Shown piece by piece: positions 56,048 to 64,000 of a DNA stretch of 64,000 bases. Origin of the DNA: Nannocystis pusilla (GTDB lineage: Bacteria > Myxococcota_A > Polyangia > Nannocystales > Nannocystaceae); assembly GCF_020073745.1 (NCBI RefSeq), contig NZ_JAIRAU010000005.1, positions 1 through 64,000 on the forward strand. The letters are read 5' to 3'. Position 1 is the first letter of the stretch; the number at the start of each line of letters is the position of its first letter. The position numbers and the translations under genes are program-made. The notes under the pieces were generated by a model that made no database searches, had not been told where the DNA came from, and worked only from the letters and a program-made list of their open reading frames with translations.

Positions 56048-58651
56048 GTGACGGACCTCGCCGAGAGCGCCGCGCCAGTCGCCTCGCTCGCCGAGGCGAA
56101 GACAGTGGCCGCGGCTGCGCTCGCCGACACGGCGACGCCGACCTCGCAGCGGCCCGGCGCCGCCCTGCTCGAGCTGAGCTCGGGCGAGACTGTCGATCGC
56201 TACATCGTCCTCGCGCGGGTCGGCGCCGGCGGAATGGGCGTCGTCCACGCCGCCTACGATCCCGAGCTCGATCGCAAGGTCGCGCTCAAGCTGCTGCCCA
56301 CGCGCAGCGACGAGGCCGACGCCCGCGCCCGCCTGCTGCGCGAGGCCCAGGCGATGGCCCGCCTGCAGCACCCCAACGTCGTCGCCGTGTTCGACGCCGG
56401 CGCCATCGCCGGCCACGTGTGGGTGGCGATGGAGTTCGTCGACGGCCAGGTGCTGTCGGCCTGGTCGGCGGCGGCGCGGCGCTCGTGGCGAGATGTCCTC
56501 GAGGTCATGTGCGCCGCGGGCCGCGGGCTCGCGGCGGTCCACGCGGCCGCGCTGGTGCACCGCGACGTCAAGCCCGACAACGTCATGGTCGGCGGCGACG
56601 GCCGCGTGCGTCTCATGGACTTCGGCCTGGCCCGCAGCGGCGGGCCCGAGCCGGCGTCCACCAGGCCGGGCCGCAGCGATCGCATCGACGACACCCAGGC
56701 CGGCGCGATCTTCGGGACCCCCGCGTACATGGCCCCGGAGCAGTTCGCGGGCCTGCCTGCCGACGCGCGCACCGACCAGTTCGGCTGGTGCGCCACCTGC
56801 TGGGAGGCGCTCTACGGCCAGCGCCCGTTCGCCGGCGACGACATGATCGAGCTGGCCACGGCCGTCACCGCCGGCGCGATCCGTCCGCCGCCGCCGTCGC
56901 CGGTCCCGCGCTGGCTGCGACGCGCGCTCGAGCGCGGCCTGCAGCCCGATCCGCAGGCCCGCTTCGCCTCGATGGACGCCCTGCTCGCCGAGCTCGCGCA
57001 CGGCCAGAGTCGCGCCCAGCGGTGGCTGCAGCGACTCGCGCTCACGGCCGCGGTCGCGGGTGCGGCCGGGGTCTACGGCGCGCGGCAGCTCGAGTCGGCG
57101 CGGGCCGTCGCCGCCTGCGACGCCGCCGGCGGCGCGCTCGAGCGGGTGTGGAACGACGACGTGCACGCCCGGATGAGCGCCGCCTTCACCCGCGCCAGCC
57201 CGGGTCTCGCCGACATCGCCGCCTCACGCACCACCGCGTGGCTCGACCGCTACGTCGCCGACTGGCAGCAGATCCGCGTCACGGCCTGCCGCGAGGCCAC
57301 CATCGAGCACGCGCACGCCCTCGACGTCGCGGCCGGCGTGGCCGCGTGCCTCGACGAGCGGCGCATCGACCTCGAGGCCGTCGTCGGCGTGCTGGTCGAG
57401 GCCGACGCCGAGGTCGTGCAACGCGCGGCACACCTCGTGTCGGGATTGACGCCGGCGTCGACCTGTCCGCTCGAGGCCCGGATCGTACGCACGCCCAGCT
57501 CGCTCGCCGACGCCGGCCTGCGCACGCGCACCGGCGAGCTGCGGCGTCGCCTCGTCCGCGCGGTCGCGCTCGAGGACACCGGCAATTTCGCCGAGGGTCT
57601 CGCCGCCGCGCGCGACGTCCTGTTCGAGGCCGAGCGGTTCGGCCTGCACGCCCTGCGGGCGGAGGCGCAGATGCGGATCGGCAACCTCCACGAGCGGCGC
57701 GGCGACTTCGCGGCGGCCGAGCGCGCGCTCGAGGACGCGGTGTGGATCGCCAGCGGCGCCGGGCACGACGAGACCGTCGCCGAGGCCGCCTCGACGCTGG
57801 CCTTCACCGTCAGCTACCGCCTGGGCCGCCACGAGGACGCGCTGCGCTGGGCGCGGCTCAGCCAGGCCGCGCTCCATCGCCTCGGCGCCGAGGACTCGCT
57901 GCGGGCCGCGCGGCTCTACAGCGTCCTCGGCACCGTGCATCGCCTGCGCGGCGACCTCGAGCGCGCCCGCGAGCTCTCGCTGCGCGCGCTCGCCATCCGC
58001 GAGTCGCTCCTCGGGAGCGAGCACCCCGACGTCGCCCGCTCGCTCAACACCCTCGGCAACGTCGCCCTCGCCGACGGCGAGTACGACCTGGCGATCCAGT
58101 ATCACGAGCGCGCGCTCGCCATCCGAGGCAACGCCTACGGCGTCGACAGCCACGACGTCGCCACCTCGATGAAGAACCTCGGCGACGTCCACCTCGCCCG
58201 CGGCGCCGCCGACGACGCGTTCTACTACCACAACGACGCCCTGGCCCTGCGCGAGCGCCTGCTCGGCCCCTCGCACCCCGACGTCGCCTCGGCCCTGATC
58301 GACCTCGGCCGCACGCACCGGGCCCGCCGCGACGATCGAGCTGCCCGCGCCGCCTTCATCCGCGCCGCCGAGCTGCGCGAGCGGAGCGCCGTGAGGCCGC
58401 TCGTGGTCGCCGAGGCGTGGACCCACGTCGGCGAGGTCGACCTCGCCCTCGGCGACGTCGACGCCGCCGTCGTCGCCCTCGAGCGGGCGCTCGACCTGCA
58501 GGGCGCCTCCGGTCCGCCATCCCCGCAACGCGCCGCGACCCTCGCCGCCCTCGCCGAGGCCCTGCGCGCCCGCGGCGACATCACCCGCGCCGACGCCACC
58601 GCCCGCCTCGCCGACGACGAGGCCGCCCGCGCCCACCGCGACCGCGGCTGA
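56048..58651 (+). CDS. Ser/Thr protein kinase with C-terminal TPR repeats
   Basis: About 867 residues. Kinase domain (about 45-310): glycine loop GAGGMGVVHAAYD, Lys in KVALKLL, catalytic HRDVKPDNV, DFGLA, and GTPAYMAPEQF. A single hydrophobic helix (about 325-345, LALTAAVAGAAGVYGA) is followed by a helical region and tetratricopeptide repeats from about 510 (LNTLGNVALADGEYDLAIQY, MKNLGDVHLARGAADDAFYY, LIDLGRTHRARRDDRAARAA). This layout is frequent in myxobacteria: cytoplasmic kinase, probable periplasmic TPR sensor. The GTG at 56048 is chosen because the 51 codons upstream (from ATG 55895) are Arg-rich and unstructured; the start remains uncertain. Confidence 0.85.
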   Translation: MTDLAESAAPVASLAEAKTVAAAALADTATPTSQRPGAALLELSSGETVDRYIVLARVGAGGMGVVHAAYDPELDRKVALKLLPTRSDEADARARLLREAQAMARLQHPNVVAVFDAGAIAGHVWVAMEFVDGQVLSAWSAAARRSWRDVLEVMCAAGRGLAAVHAAALVHRDVKPDNVMVGGDGRVRLMDFGLARSGGPEPASTRPGRSDRIDDTQAGAIFGTPAYMAPEQFAGLPADARTDQFGWCATCWEALYGQRPFAGDDMIELATAVTAGAIRPPPPSPVPRWLRRALERGLQPDPQARFASMDALLAELAHGQSRAQRWLQRLALTAAVAGAAGVYGARQLESARAVAACDAAGGALERVWNDDVHARMSAAFTRASPGLADIAASRTTAWLDRYVADWQQIRVTACREATIEHAHALDVAAGVAACLDERRIDLEAVVGVLVEADAEVVQRAAHLVSGLTPASTCPLEARIVRTPSSLADAGLRTRTGELRRRLVRAVALEDTGNFAEGLAAARDVLFEAERFGLHALRAEAQMRIGNLHERRGDFAAAERALEDAVWIASGAGHDETVAEAASTLAFTVSYRLGRHEDALRWARLSQAALHRLGAEDSLRAARLYSVLGTVHRLRGDLERARELSLRALAIRESLLGSEHPDVARSLNTLGNVALADGEYDLAIQYHERALAIRGNAYGVDSHDVATSMKNLGDVHLARGAADDAFYYHNDALALRERLLGPSHPDVASALIDLGRTHRARRDDRAARAAFIRAAELRERSAVRPLVVAEAWTHVGEVDLALGDVDAAVVALERALDLQGASGPPSPQRAATLAALAEALRARGDITRADATARLADDEAARAHRDRG

Positions 58652-58755
58652 CATTTCTCTCGAAATATAAGCGCTGAATCGTCGGCCCTTCACCCGGCCG
58701 ACGGACGGGGCACCGATCCGCGAACCGGCGTGAATGCGCCCGGTCGAGCGGACCC

Positions 58756-59511
58756 CTATCCGAAGCGCCAGCCGATGAACGCCCGCGTGCGAAACAGAAT
58801 GAGCACACCAGGCCACGTGAAGTCGAAGGACGGCTCGACGCCCAGCAAGAACCGTCGCCGGGGACCGAGCGCCCCCTGGACGCCCGCACCGAGCGAGAGC
58901 AGAAAGAACAGCGCCGCCCGCTGGAAGTACACGTCCTTCGGGATCACCGCGATGTCGAGGCCGGTACGTATCAGCCCGTAGCCGAACACGCGCTCGTTGC
59001 TCGCGCCGATCCGGAACTCCCCGCCGAGGCGCAGCAGATCGACCGCCGGATCGCGCGGGCCCGCCAGGTGCTCGAAGAAGCCGCCCAGCTGCGCGGCGAA
59101 TCGGCGGCCGCGAGCGACCGAACGCCCACCGCTCACCCCCCACGCATATTGCCGGTACCCCGGGTCCAGGACGTTGAATGACGCGATGCCCGGAGCGACG
59201 TGCAAATACGTGCCCGGCCGGCGAAAGCCCTCCGTGAGCAGGGGCGCCTCGGGCTGGGCCGGCGCGCGGGCAGGACTTGGTTTCTCGTCGTCGGTCGCGC
59301 TCGCCACGGGCGGAGGAGACGCGGCGATTTGCGCCGGCTCCCCGGTCGCCGCCGCCTCGGTGGCGTCCGGCGACTCGACGTGCTCCGCCGGCTCGAGCTC
59401 CGCAGATTCCCCGCTCTGGACCGCCGAAGGCGCGCTCTCGGCCGGGGGTACGCTGGGCGCCGATTCACCCGGCGCACGGCTCCACACGGCAAGGACGAAC
59501 AGGATATGCAT
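58756..59511 (-). CDS. Envelope protein with a C-terminal beta-rich domain
   Basis: A 251-residue protein: short hydrophobic N-terminus (MHILFVLAVWSRA), a Pro/Ala/Glu/Ser linker to about 95, then alternating hydrophobic strands with small-residue turns (TYLHVAPGIASFNVLD, AQLGGFFEHLAG, VFGYGLIRTGLDIAV, LLSLGAGVQGALGPRRRFLL) ending in FIGWRFG. An aromatic-terminated, strand-rich C-terminus suggests an outer-membrane barrel. The function is unknown. The start ATG at 59511 gives the shortest sensible signal. Confidence 0.6.
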   Translation of the reverse strand: MHILFVLAVWSRAPGESAPSVPPAESAPSAVQSGESAELEPAEHVESPDATEAAATGEPAQIAASPPPVASATDDEKPSPARAPAQPEAPLLTEGFRRPGTYLHVAPGIASFNVLDPGYRQYAWGVSGGRSVARGRRFAAQLGGFFEHLAGPRDPAVDLLRLGGEFRIGASNERVFGYGLIRTGLDIAVIPKDVYFQRAALFFLLSLGAGVQGALGPRRRFLLGVEPSFDFTWPGVLILFRTRAFIGWRFG

Positions 59512-59589
59512 GTACAGAGCCGCATCGTAATCGATGCCCGGCTTTGCGTCAACGACCCACGGCCTCACGCCAGGCCCTGCCCGGCGTGA

Positions 59590-59796
59590 TCGCATCGGCG
59601 CGACAAGGTCTGGCCGGACACCACGCTCGCATGGGTCGAGGCCAACGGGCGCACCGGCGTCCTCGTCTCGCGAGGCGACACCGCGATCGCCCTGCCGACG
59701 ATCAGCGCCTCGGACGAGGGCATCGATCGGCTGGTGTGGATCCTGAATCCGACCGAGCTCGCCGCGTTCGCCCGCTCGCTGTCTGGCGCGCCGCCC
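59590..59796 (+). pseudogene. C-terminal remnant of a SigJ/ECF41-type sigma factor
   Basis: After an in-frame TGA at 59587-59589, one frame reads VWPDTTLAWVEANGRTGVLV, GDTAIALPTISASDEGIDRL, then VWILNPTELAAFARSL. This closely follows the SnoaL-like C-terminal extension of ECF41 (SigJ-type) sigma factors (VNGxPGLVxxxGG...I.RVWxVxNPxKL). No region 2 or 4 of a sigma factor exists upstream, so only the tail remains. The identification is by eye. Confidence 0.5.
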
Positions 59797-60008
59797 CGCC
59801 TGAAGCGCTTCCGTCGCACAACCATGCGGCCGGCGGCCCGCCGCCGCCCATGGGTGCCGGGGAGACGACGCGGTGCGTCCCTCCACGTGCCTACCGCCCG
59901 GGCGGCATCGTCGCGCTCGCGGATTGAATCACACCCATCAATCTCCACGACATCGCCGGCGCCCCCTCGCCGGCAGACCCCCCATCGCTCTCACAAGGAA
60001 ACGCTCCA

Positions 60009-60440
60009 ATGCTCCACTCCAGCCAAAGACTCGGTACTCTCATCGGCCTCGCCGCGCTCCTCGTCGCCTGCGCGGGCAGTGCGAAGCTCGCTCGGCCCGA
60101 CACGGCTCCTGCGGAGGCCGTCGTCACCGAGCTCATGACGAAGCCGCTCGCCGACATCCCGGGCAAGGAGGCCCTGCTGATCCGGGTCGACTATCCGCCG
60201 GGCGCCGTCGACCCCGTGCACCGTCACGACGCCCACGCCTTCGTCTACGTGCTCGAGGGCTCCATCGTGATGGGCGTGAAGGACGGCGAGGACGTCGTGC
60301 TGAAGCCGGGGGACACCTTCTACGAGGGCCCCGACGACATCCATACCGTCGGCCGCAACGCCAGCAGCACCGAACCGGCGAAGTTCCTCGTGCTGCTGAT
60401 CAAGAAGCCGGGCACGCCGGTGTTGATCCCGGTCCAGTGA
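60009..60440 (+). CDS. Cupin-domain lipoprotein
   Basis: A 143-residue lipoprotein: signal TLIGLAALLVAC (Cys about 21), then one cupin domain. Metal ligands are visible in PVHRHDAHAFVYVLEGS (motif 1) and PGDTFYEGPDDIHTVGRNAS (motif 2 with the final His). Single-domain exported cupins of this type bind a metal and often act as stress-related or storage proteins; catalysis is not predictable. A good Shine-Dalgarno, AAGGAAA (59995-60001), precedes the ATG by seven bases. Confidence 0.82.
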   Translation: MLHSSQRLGTLIGLAALLVACAGSAKLARPDTAPAEAVVTELMTKPLADIPGKEALLIRVDYPPGAVDPVHRHDAHAFVYVLEGSIVMGVKDGEDVVLKPGDTFYEGPDDIHTVGRNASSTEPAKFLVLLIKKPGTPVLIPVQ

Positions 60441-60569
60441 GCCCCGGCGGAGCGACCAGCCGCGGCCCGACCCAGACGTGGGCAACACCGGGCGCCTGGG
60501 AGCTCCGCCGCAGGTCGCTTGCCTGTCGCTTCCACGGTCGGCGCCCCGATCGGCCGGCAGCGGCGCGCT

Positions 60570-61112
60570 TCAGGAGATACGCGCCGCGGCCACTGCCACG
60601 AATTCCGGGTAGGGCGCGAGCGCGGACGCCAGTGCGGCGTCGAGCGCGTCGTTGCGAAACTCTGCGTCGGCGGCGGCCCGGCTCGCCGACGTGAAGAAGG
60701 CGTGACCCACGCGCAAGCTGGCGTGACTCGCGGCGACAAACGCGTCGCCGGGCTGCGCGTCGTGGACACCAGCGGCGAGCTGTTCGAGAACGCCGCCGCG
60801 TTCACGGTAGCAGCGCGCACCGCCGGTGGCGGCCACGTGCGCGACCGCGTCGAACAGAAGCACGACTGCCACGCCCGCGGCATAGGGCGGCGGTGGTGCC
60901 GCTGCTGCGAGCGTCGCGGCGGCGCCGTCGGTCACGCGAGCCAGGCGTGCGAGGGCGCCCTTGACGCTCTCGAGCGAAGGGGTGGCGAGATTGCCCTGCA
61001 CCGCGACCAGCGCGACGACAGGTCCGCCCTCGATCGGGCGTGTCTCGACGGTGGACGCCACGTCGGTGTCGACGCGCCGCCCGTGCACGATGGCCCCGTA
61101 CTGTCTTCCCAT
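60570..61112 (-). CDS. Degenerate PP2C-like protein
   Basis: A 180-residue soluble protein. The central strands resemble PP2C phosphatases: VVLLFDAVAHVAATGGARCY corresponds to the VANVGDSRAYL region, and GDAFVAASHASLRVG to GDxLLLxSDGL. The metal-binding Asp residues of both motifs are replaced (GDSR by TGGAR, SDGL by SHASL), and no N-terminal DG motif is present. If related, it is a catalytically dead form that might bind a partner. The family call is tentative. Confidence 0.5.
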   Translation of the reverse strand: MGRQYGAIVHGRRVDTDVASTVETRPIEGGPVVALVAVQGNLATPSLESVKGALARLARVTDGAAATLAAAAPPPPYAAGVAVVLLFDAVAHVAATGGARCYRERGGVLEQLAAGVHDAQPGDAFVAASHASLRVGHAFFTSASRAAADAEFRNDALDAALASALAPYPEFVAVAAARIS

Positions 61113-61188
61113 GGTGCTCCATCGTACCCGGATCAGGGGCCCCGCGGAAGGCGATGCTCCAATTTCTGCCGTGGCGAGCGGCGCGCTG

Positions 61189-61708
61189 TCACCGTTCGGC
61201 GCTCTCCCCAGCGTCGGCATAGCTCGCTTCCATCAGCGCGTCGCCGAGCTGGCCGAGCTTGGCATAATCGTAGCTCGCGTTGGTCATCACGATCACGGTG
61301 GCGCGCGGCGAGTATCTCGTTCGGGAGGCCGCTCGAATGGCTCCTCAGCCGCCGCAGCGTGAGCTTCGCCCCGGTGTCGGCGCGGTAGTCGGAAAGGTAG
61401 CGACTGATCGGCGCGTCGAGGTCGAGCTTCCCCTGGTCGACCAGCTTCATGACGACGATCGCCGCGATCCATTTCGAGATCGAGCCGACCTCGAACCGCG
61501 TGTCCCGCGTCATCGGCACGCCATGAGCGACGTCGGCCGCGCCCCGCGCCTCGAGCGCGTCGATGGTTTTGCCACGCCCCACCAGCGCGACGCCGTTGAA
61601 GCCGTCCCCCTCGACCGCCCGGTCGACGATGTCGCGGGCCGGCTCGGCGCCGGCCGGGAGCGGGAGGAGCAGGAAGAGAGCGGCGACCGCCGGGAGAAAT
61701 CCTCTCAT
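61189..61708 (-). pseudogene. Serine hydrolase (beta-lactamase family) with internal deletion
   Basis: The 5' part (61708 to about 61310) encodes a signal peptide (LPAVAALFLLLPLPAGA) and the start of a beta-lactamase-family domain with SISK in VGSISKWIAAIVVMKLVDQG and LTLRRLRSHSSGLPNE. Then the frame fails. In another frame follows VIVMTNASYDYAKLGQLGDA with LMEASYADAGESAER and a stop at 61189, which looks like the extreme C-terminus of the same family. The middle, including the YxN motif, is missing. An internal deletion of a roughly 350-residue gene explains both pieces. Confidence 0.6.
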
Positions 61709-61789
61709 GCTCGGAACTATAATTTACACGGCGCGCGCCCGTCACACCGACCCGCGAGCAGCAGCTCGCGCCTGGGCTCGGGGGGCGCC

Positions 61790-62509
61790 TCAGAAGGTGC
61801 AGATGCCGACCACGACGCCGACCTGCGGCACCGGAGCACCCTCGCGGTGGGCGAAGTCGTAGCCGAGGCGGACCATCCCCGCGACGATGCCGCGGCGGCG
61901 CGAGCCGAAGCGGAGGCCCACCCGGCCCTCGGCCTCGACCATGGGCGAGAAGAAGCGGACCGCGAAGCCGCCGCCGACGCTGGCGAAGCCGCGCCCGCGC
62001 GCGCCGAAGCTCGTCAGGCCGGTGACGTGATAGCGGTGGGTGAGGAGCCCGGAGAGGTAGCGCTCGGCGAACCCGACCGACACGGTGAACTGGAAGCCCA
62101 GCGCCCACGGGCTGTGCTTCAGCCGGGCGCCGAAGAAGAACGGCAGGTTCGCGGAGGGGAAGAAGTGGAGCCCGTACGTCGGCCCCGGCAGGAACGCGAA
62201 CACGAACCGCGGCTTGTTCGCCGGCGCCGGCGCAGGAGGATAGGCAGGCGGATAGGACATGTCCTGATGGACATACGCAGGCGCGGGCTGCGGGGCGGCC
62301 GAGGGATCGGCGGTCCCCGCGAGCGGGGCCGCCCCGGCGGCCGCGGGCGCGGTCCCAGGCGCAGGCGCAGGGGCGGCCGGGCCGGGAGCGGCTGCCGGAG
62401 CGGGCGCGGCGGGCGGCGGGACGGCGACGCCGGCGTCGGCCACCGGGGTCGGATCCTGCCCCCAAAGACTTGTCGAAAGAGCCATGTTCAAAAGGACATG
62501 AGAAATCAT
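61790..62509 (-). CDS. Probable outer-membrane barrel protein
   Basis: A 239-residue protein. A short N-terminal segment (MISHVLLNMALSTSLWG) is followed by a long Pro/Ala linker (about 20-90), then strands with alternating hydrophobic residues: RFVFAFLPGPTYGLHFFP, PWALGFQFTVSVGFAERYLS, GFASVGGGFAVRFFSP, IVAGMVRLGYDFAHREG, ending VGVVVGICTF. The pattern and aromatic end fit a small barrel. Its start overlaps the stop of the upstream gene (ATGA), so the two are co-translated. Two palindrome arrays lie in its codons. Confidence 0.65.
   Translation of the reverse strand: MISHVLLNMALSTSLWGQDPTPVADAGVAVPPPAAPAPAAAPGPAAPAPAPGTAPAAAGAAPLAGTADPSAAPQPAPAYVHQDMSYPPAYPPAPAPANKPRFVFAFLPGPTYGLHFFPSANLPFFFGARLKHSPWALGFQFTVSVGFAERYLSGLLTHRYHVTGLTSFGARGRGFASVGGGFAVRFFSPMVEAEGRVGLRFGSRRRGIVAGMVRLGYDFAHREGAPVPQVGVVVGICTF
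62255..62278. repeat. Palindrome array G inside a coding region
   Basis: GGACATGTCC (62255) and GGACATACGC (62269), 14 bp apart, lie within the codons for VHQDMSYPP of the barrel-like protein. AGGACATGTCCT (62254-62265) is a perfect 12-bp palindrome. Confidence 0.6.
62466..62503. repeat. Palindrome array H over the barrel-gene start
   Basis: AGACTTGTCG (62466), AGCCATGTTC (62480) and GGACATGAGA (62494) at exact 14-bp intervals, each matching seven of ten positions of GGACATGTCC. They cover codons 3-15 of the minus-strand gene starting at 62509. Confidence 0.5.
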
Positions 62510-63417
62510 GACGCACCTCCGGCGGCGCGACGGCGGCGGCCCAGCGTGCCGATCCACAGCAGCGGCGCGAACAGCCACAGCGCCAGCGGCGACGCGTGGC
62601 CGGTCACGGCGCAGGGCGTGTAGATGAGCTCGCGGTCGTACTCGTCGCGGTCGAAGCGGCGCGTCTCGCCGCGGGTGCCGTCGGCGGCGACCGGCGTGAG
62701 CTCGAGGCCGTCGGTGGTCGGCGGCATCTCGATCGTGCCCGACCAATTGCCGGGCTCGCGGACCGCGAACACCTGGCCGTCGTCGTAGAGCACCTCGACG
62801 TAGCCGCCCTCGCGCAGCCACGGCTGCTCGAGGTCGAGCCGCAGGTCGAGGTAGCTGCCGGTCTCGCAGCAGCCCTCGTCGCCGCGCTTGAACTCGAGCT
62901 CGATGTCGTCCAGCGAGCCCGGCGCCGCGGCTGGCGTGGGGTCGAAACGCGTGCGCACGAACGTGTATTGGCCCTGCTCGTCGTTGGGCGCGGGGCCGTT
63001 GTCGTCGCACACGAGCACATAGGACCGGTCGGGGATGAGCGGGCGCTCGGGCACGTAGCGGACGATCGCGTCCGGGTAATTGTCGCCGCCGACGTACGAG
63101 GGCTCGACGTTGCAGTGCTCCGCGCCGTCGACCTCGACCGCGACCGGAATGACGTCGTCGCCGCGCTCCAGCCGGCACTCCGAGGGGTGGGCAAAGTCGT
63201 ACGCGCAGCCGCGCAGCTCCCAGAATTGGGCGTCGACCGGGAACTCGGCGGTCGAGTCGCGCAGCGAGCCGGGCATCGACCACTCCGCCTCCCACGGCGG
63301 ACCGTCGCACGAGAGCGCCGCCGCGGGTCGCTCCGGCAGGACGAACAGCGCTGCGCCGGCCAGCCCGGCCAGGGCTCGCGCTCGCGTCGTCGAAGAGATG
63401 TTCGCTGTGCTGTACAT
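62506..63417 (-). CDS. Exported protein with C-terminal membrane anchor (MYXO-CTERM-like)
   Basis: A 303-residue protein with a signal peptide (ARALAGLAGAALFVLPERPA, cleavage near AALS). The mature region is a cysteine-containing beta-sandwich (CAYDFAHPSECRLERGDDVI; RSYVLVCDDNGPAPN; CCETGSYLDLRLDLEQPW; YVEVLYDDGQVFAV). The C-terminus CAVTGHASPLALWLFAPLLW followed by IGTLGRRRRA has a hydrophobic helix, a preceding Cys and an Arg cluster, close in plan to MYXO-CTERM sorting signals. First gene of a two-gene unit with the barrel-like protein, joined by an ATGA overlap. Confidence 0.65.
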   Translation of the reverse strand: MYSTANISSTTRARALAGLAGAALFVLPERPAAALSCDGPPWEAEWSMPGSLRDSTAEFPVDAQFWELRGCAYDFAHPSECRLERGDDVIPVAVEVDGAEHCNVEPSYVGGDNYPDAIVRYVPERPLIPDRSYVLVCDDNGPAPNDEQGQYTFVRTRFDPTPAAAPGSLDDIELEFKRGDEGCCETGSYLDLRLDLEQPWLREGGYVEVLYDDGQVFAVREPGNWSGTIEMPPTTDGLELTPVAADGTRGETRRFDRDEYDRELIYTPCAVTGHASPLALWLFAPLLWIGTLGRRRRAAGGAS

Positions 63418-63607
63418 GATGAGCGTCACCGTTCGGACCTGGAGTCGCCGCAGGCCCCCGAAAAATTGCGAGGGCCGAAAATTGGCCACTCGCGCGGCCC
63501 TGGCGAGGTTTGGCGGGGTGGCCTGGCGGGATCGCGCACGCCCATCGCGCCCTGCGCGTCGGGGTCTGGCGGAGTTGTCCCCGCCCGCGAAGCCCGGGCA
63601 GCTCCTC

Positions 63608-63659
63608 GAACCTGTCTCGCCAGTCATGAACATTAGAACATGTCGAAATGGACACTCAG
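63608..63659. repeat. Palindrome array I (four units, 14-bp period)
   Basis: GAACCTGTCT (63608), AGTCATGAAC (63622), GAACATGTCG (63636) and GGACACTCAG (63650), each 14 bp after the last and each matching six to eight of ten positions of GGACATGTCC. The array spans the ATG at 63648 of the small plus-strand frame and lies about 190 bp upstream of the divergent envelope gene. Confidence 0.55.
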
Positions 63660-63938
63660 GACGCCGACGGCGCGTGGATGGCCGACTCGATCGACACGAG
63701 CGATGCGGGCTCTTCGAGCGAGCCGCGCCGTCGAACCCCGCTGACCCGCCGCCTCGCCCTGGCCATGACACCCGGTACACCGCCGCCCCCGCAGGAAGGC
63801 ATCGGCTCGACGCGCCGCTCCTCGATCGTCGTCGAGCTCGAGCATCTGCGCCGGGCCTCGGCGCTCGCCCCGGACGACGGCGCCGCTCTGTTCATCGTCC
63901 GGCTGGGCAAATGTCATGACTGCGGACCTCTCGGGTGA
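63648..63938 (+). CDS. Hypothetical small protein
   Basis: A 96-residue frame with codon use acceptable for this genome (MDTQDADGAWMADSIDTSDA, then PRRRTPLTRRLALAMTPG, IVVELEHLRRASALAPDDGA, CHDC near the end). There is no signal peptide or known motif. An overlapping frame exists on the other strand, so its reality is uncertain. Confidence 0.4.
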   Translation: MDTQDADGAWMADSIDTSDAGSSSEPRRRTPLTRRLALAMTPGTPPPPQEGIGSTRRSSIVVELEHLRRASALAPDDGAALFIVRLGKCHDCGPLG

Positions 63939-64000
63939 AGGTGCCGCGGCGACCGCCATGGAGAGCGGGACCCCTCTCGTGAATCTCCGGGCGCGCCGGC

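Overview
The window is about 70% G+C and reads as a chromosomal segment of a myxobacterium. Nannocystineae (Nannocystis-like) is the best guess, from memory of that group's proteins. The signs are about ten lipoproteins whose lipobox cysteine is followed by a long Thr/Ser/Asp-rich linker, a 16-copy CGDG...CDDGN (DUF4215-type) repeat protein, a Ser/Thr kinase with a TPR tail, large hybrid histidine kinases and a ferritin-like lipoprotein. I see no rRNA, tRNA, CRISPR array, insertion sequence or phage module.

Layout. 0.1-9 kb: a frame-broken remnant, then lipoproteins and small enzymes (pectin-acetylesterase-like, dienelactone-hydrolase-like), a PAS-STAS regulator and YaeQ. 9-11.3 kb: a siderophore-interacting flavoprotein with an AT-rich, possibly leaderless promoter, then a ferritin-like lipoprotein. 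11.3-18.6 kb: a GAF-PAS-PAS histidine kinase, an SDR enzyme, a zinc-ribbon lipoprotein converging on a radical SAM/SPASM protein, and a membrane glycosyltransferase-like protein. 18.7-22.1 kb: a decayed AbiE toxin-antitoxin locus, a serine hydrolase and an ECF sigma/regulator pair. 22.2-25.4 kb: a lipoprotein, a membrane-anchored MutS-like ATPase and a PIN-domain scrap. 25.4-31.7 kb: a four-gene minus-strand signalling operon (CHASE3-GAF-kinase-REC3, CheR, CheB, REC-kinase-REC). 32-39 kb: the TIGR02587/TIGR02588-like membrane pair, a beta-helix lipoprotein, a three-gene ECF sigma/membrane operon and the DUF4215-type protein. 39.4-43.2 kb: gcvH, a divergent LysR/aldo-keto reductase pair and a secreted amidohydrolase. 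43.7-47 kb: a HemN-like radical SAM gene and an isolated two-repeat protein with a near-consensus promoter in a gene-poor pocket. 47-55 kb: secreted hydrolases (M28 peptidase, PI-PLC with ricin-B lectin), a Tat-exported PLP enzyme, a PhyH-like dioxygenase and a membrane protein. 55-64 kb: a Fis-like HTH protein, a Ser/Thr kinase, barrel-like envelope proteins, a cupin lipoprotein, a degenerate PP2C-like protein and two more gene remnants.

The most unexpected signal is not a gene. A self-complementary 10-mer close to GGACATGTCC recurs in arrays of two to four copies at an exact 14-bp period, at about ten places. Most lie just past stop codons, between convergent genes or over gene starts. I know of no described element with this form.

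Functionally the window is dominated by cell-surface and secreted proteins and by signal transduction, with scattered remnants of defence or toxin-antitoxin genes. Product names rest on motifs read by eye. Residue positions are approximate unless tied to a stated base position.
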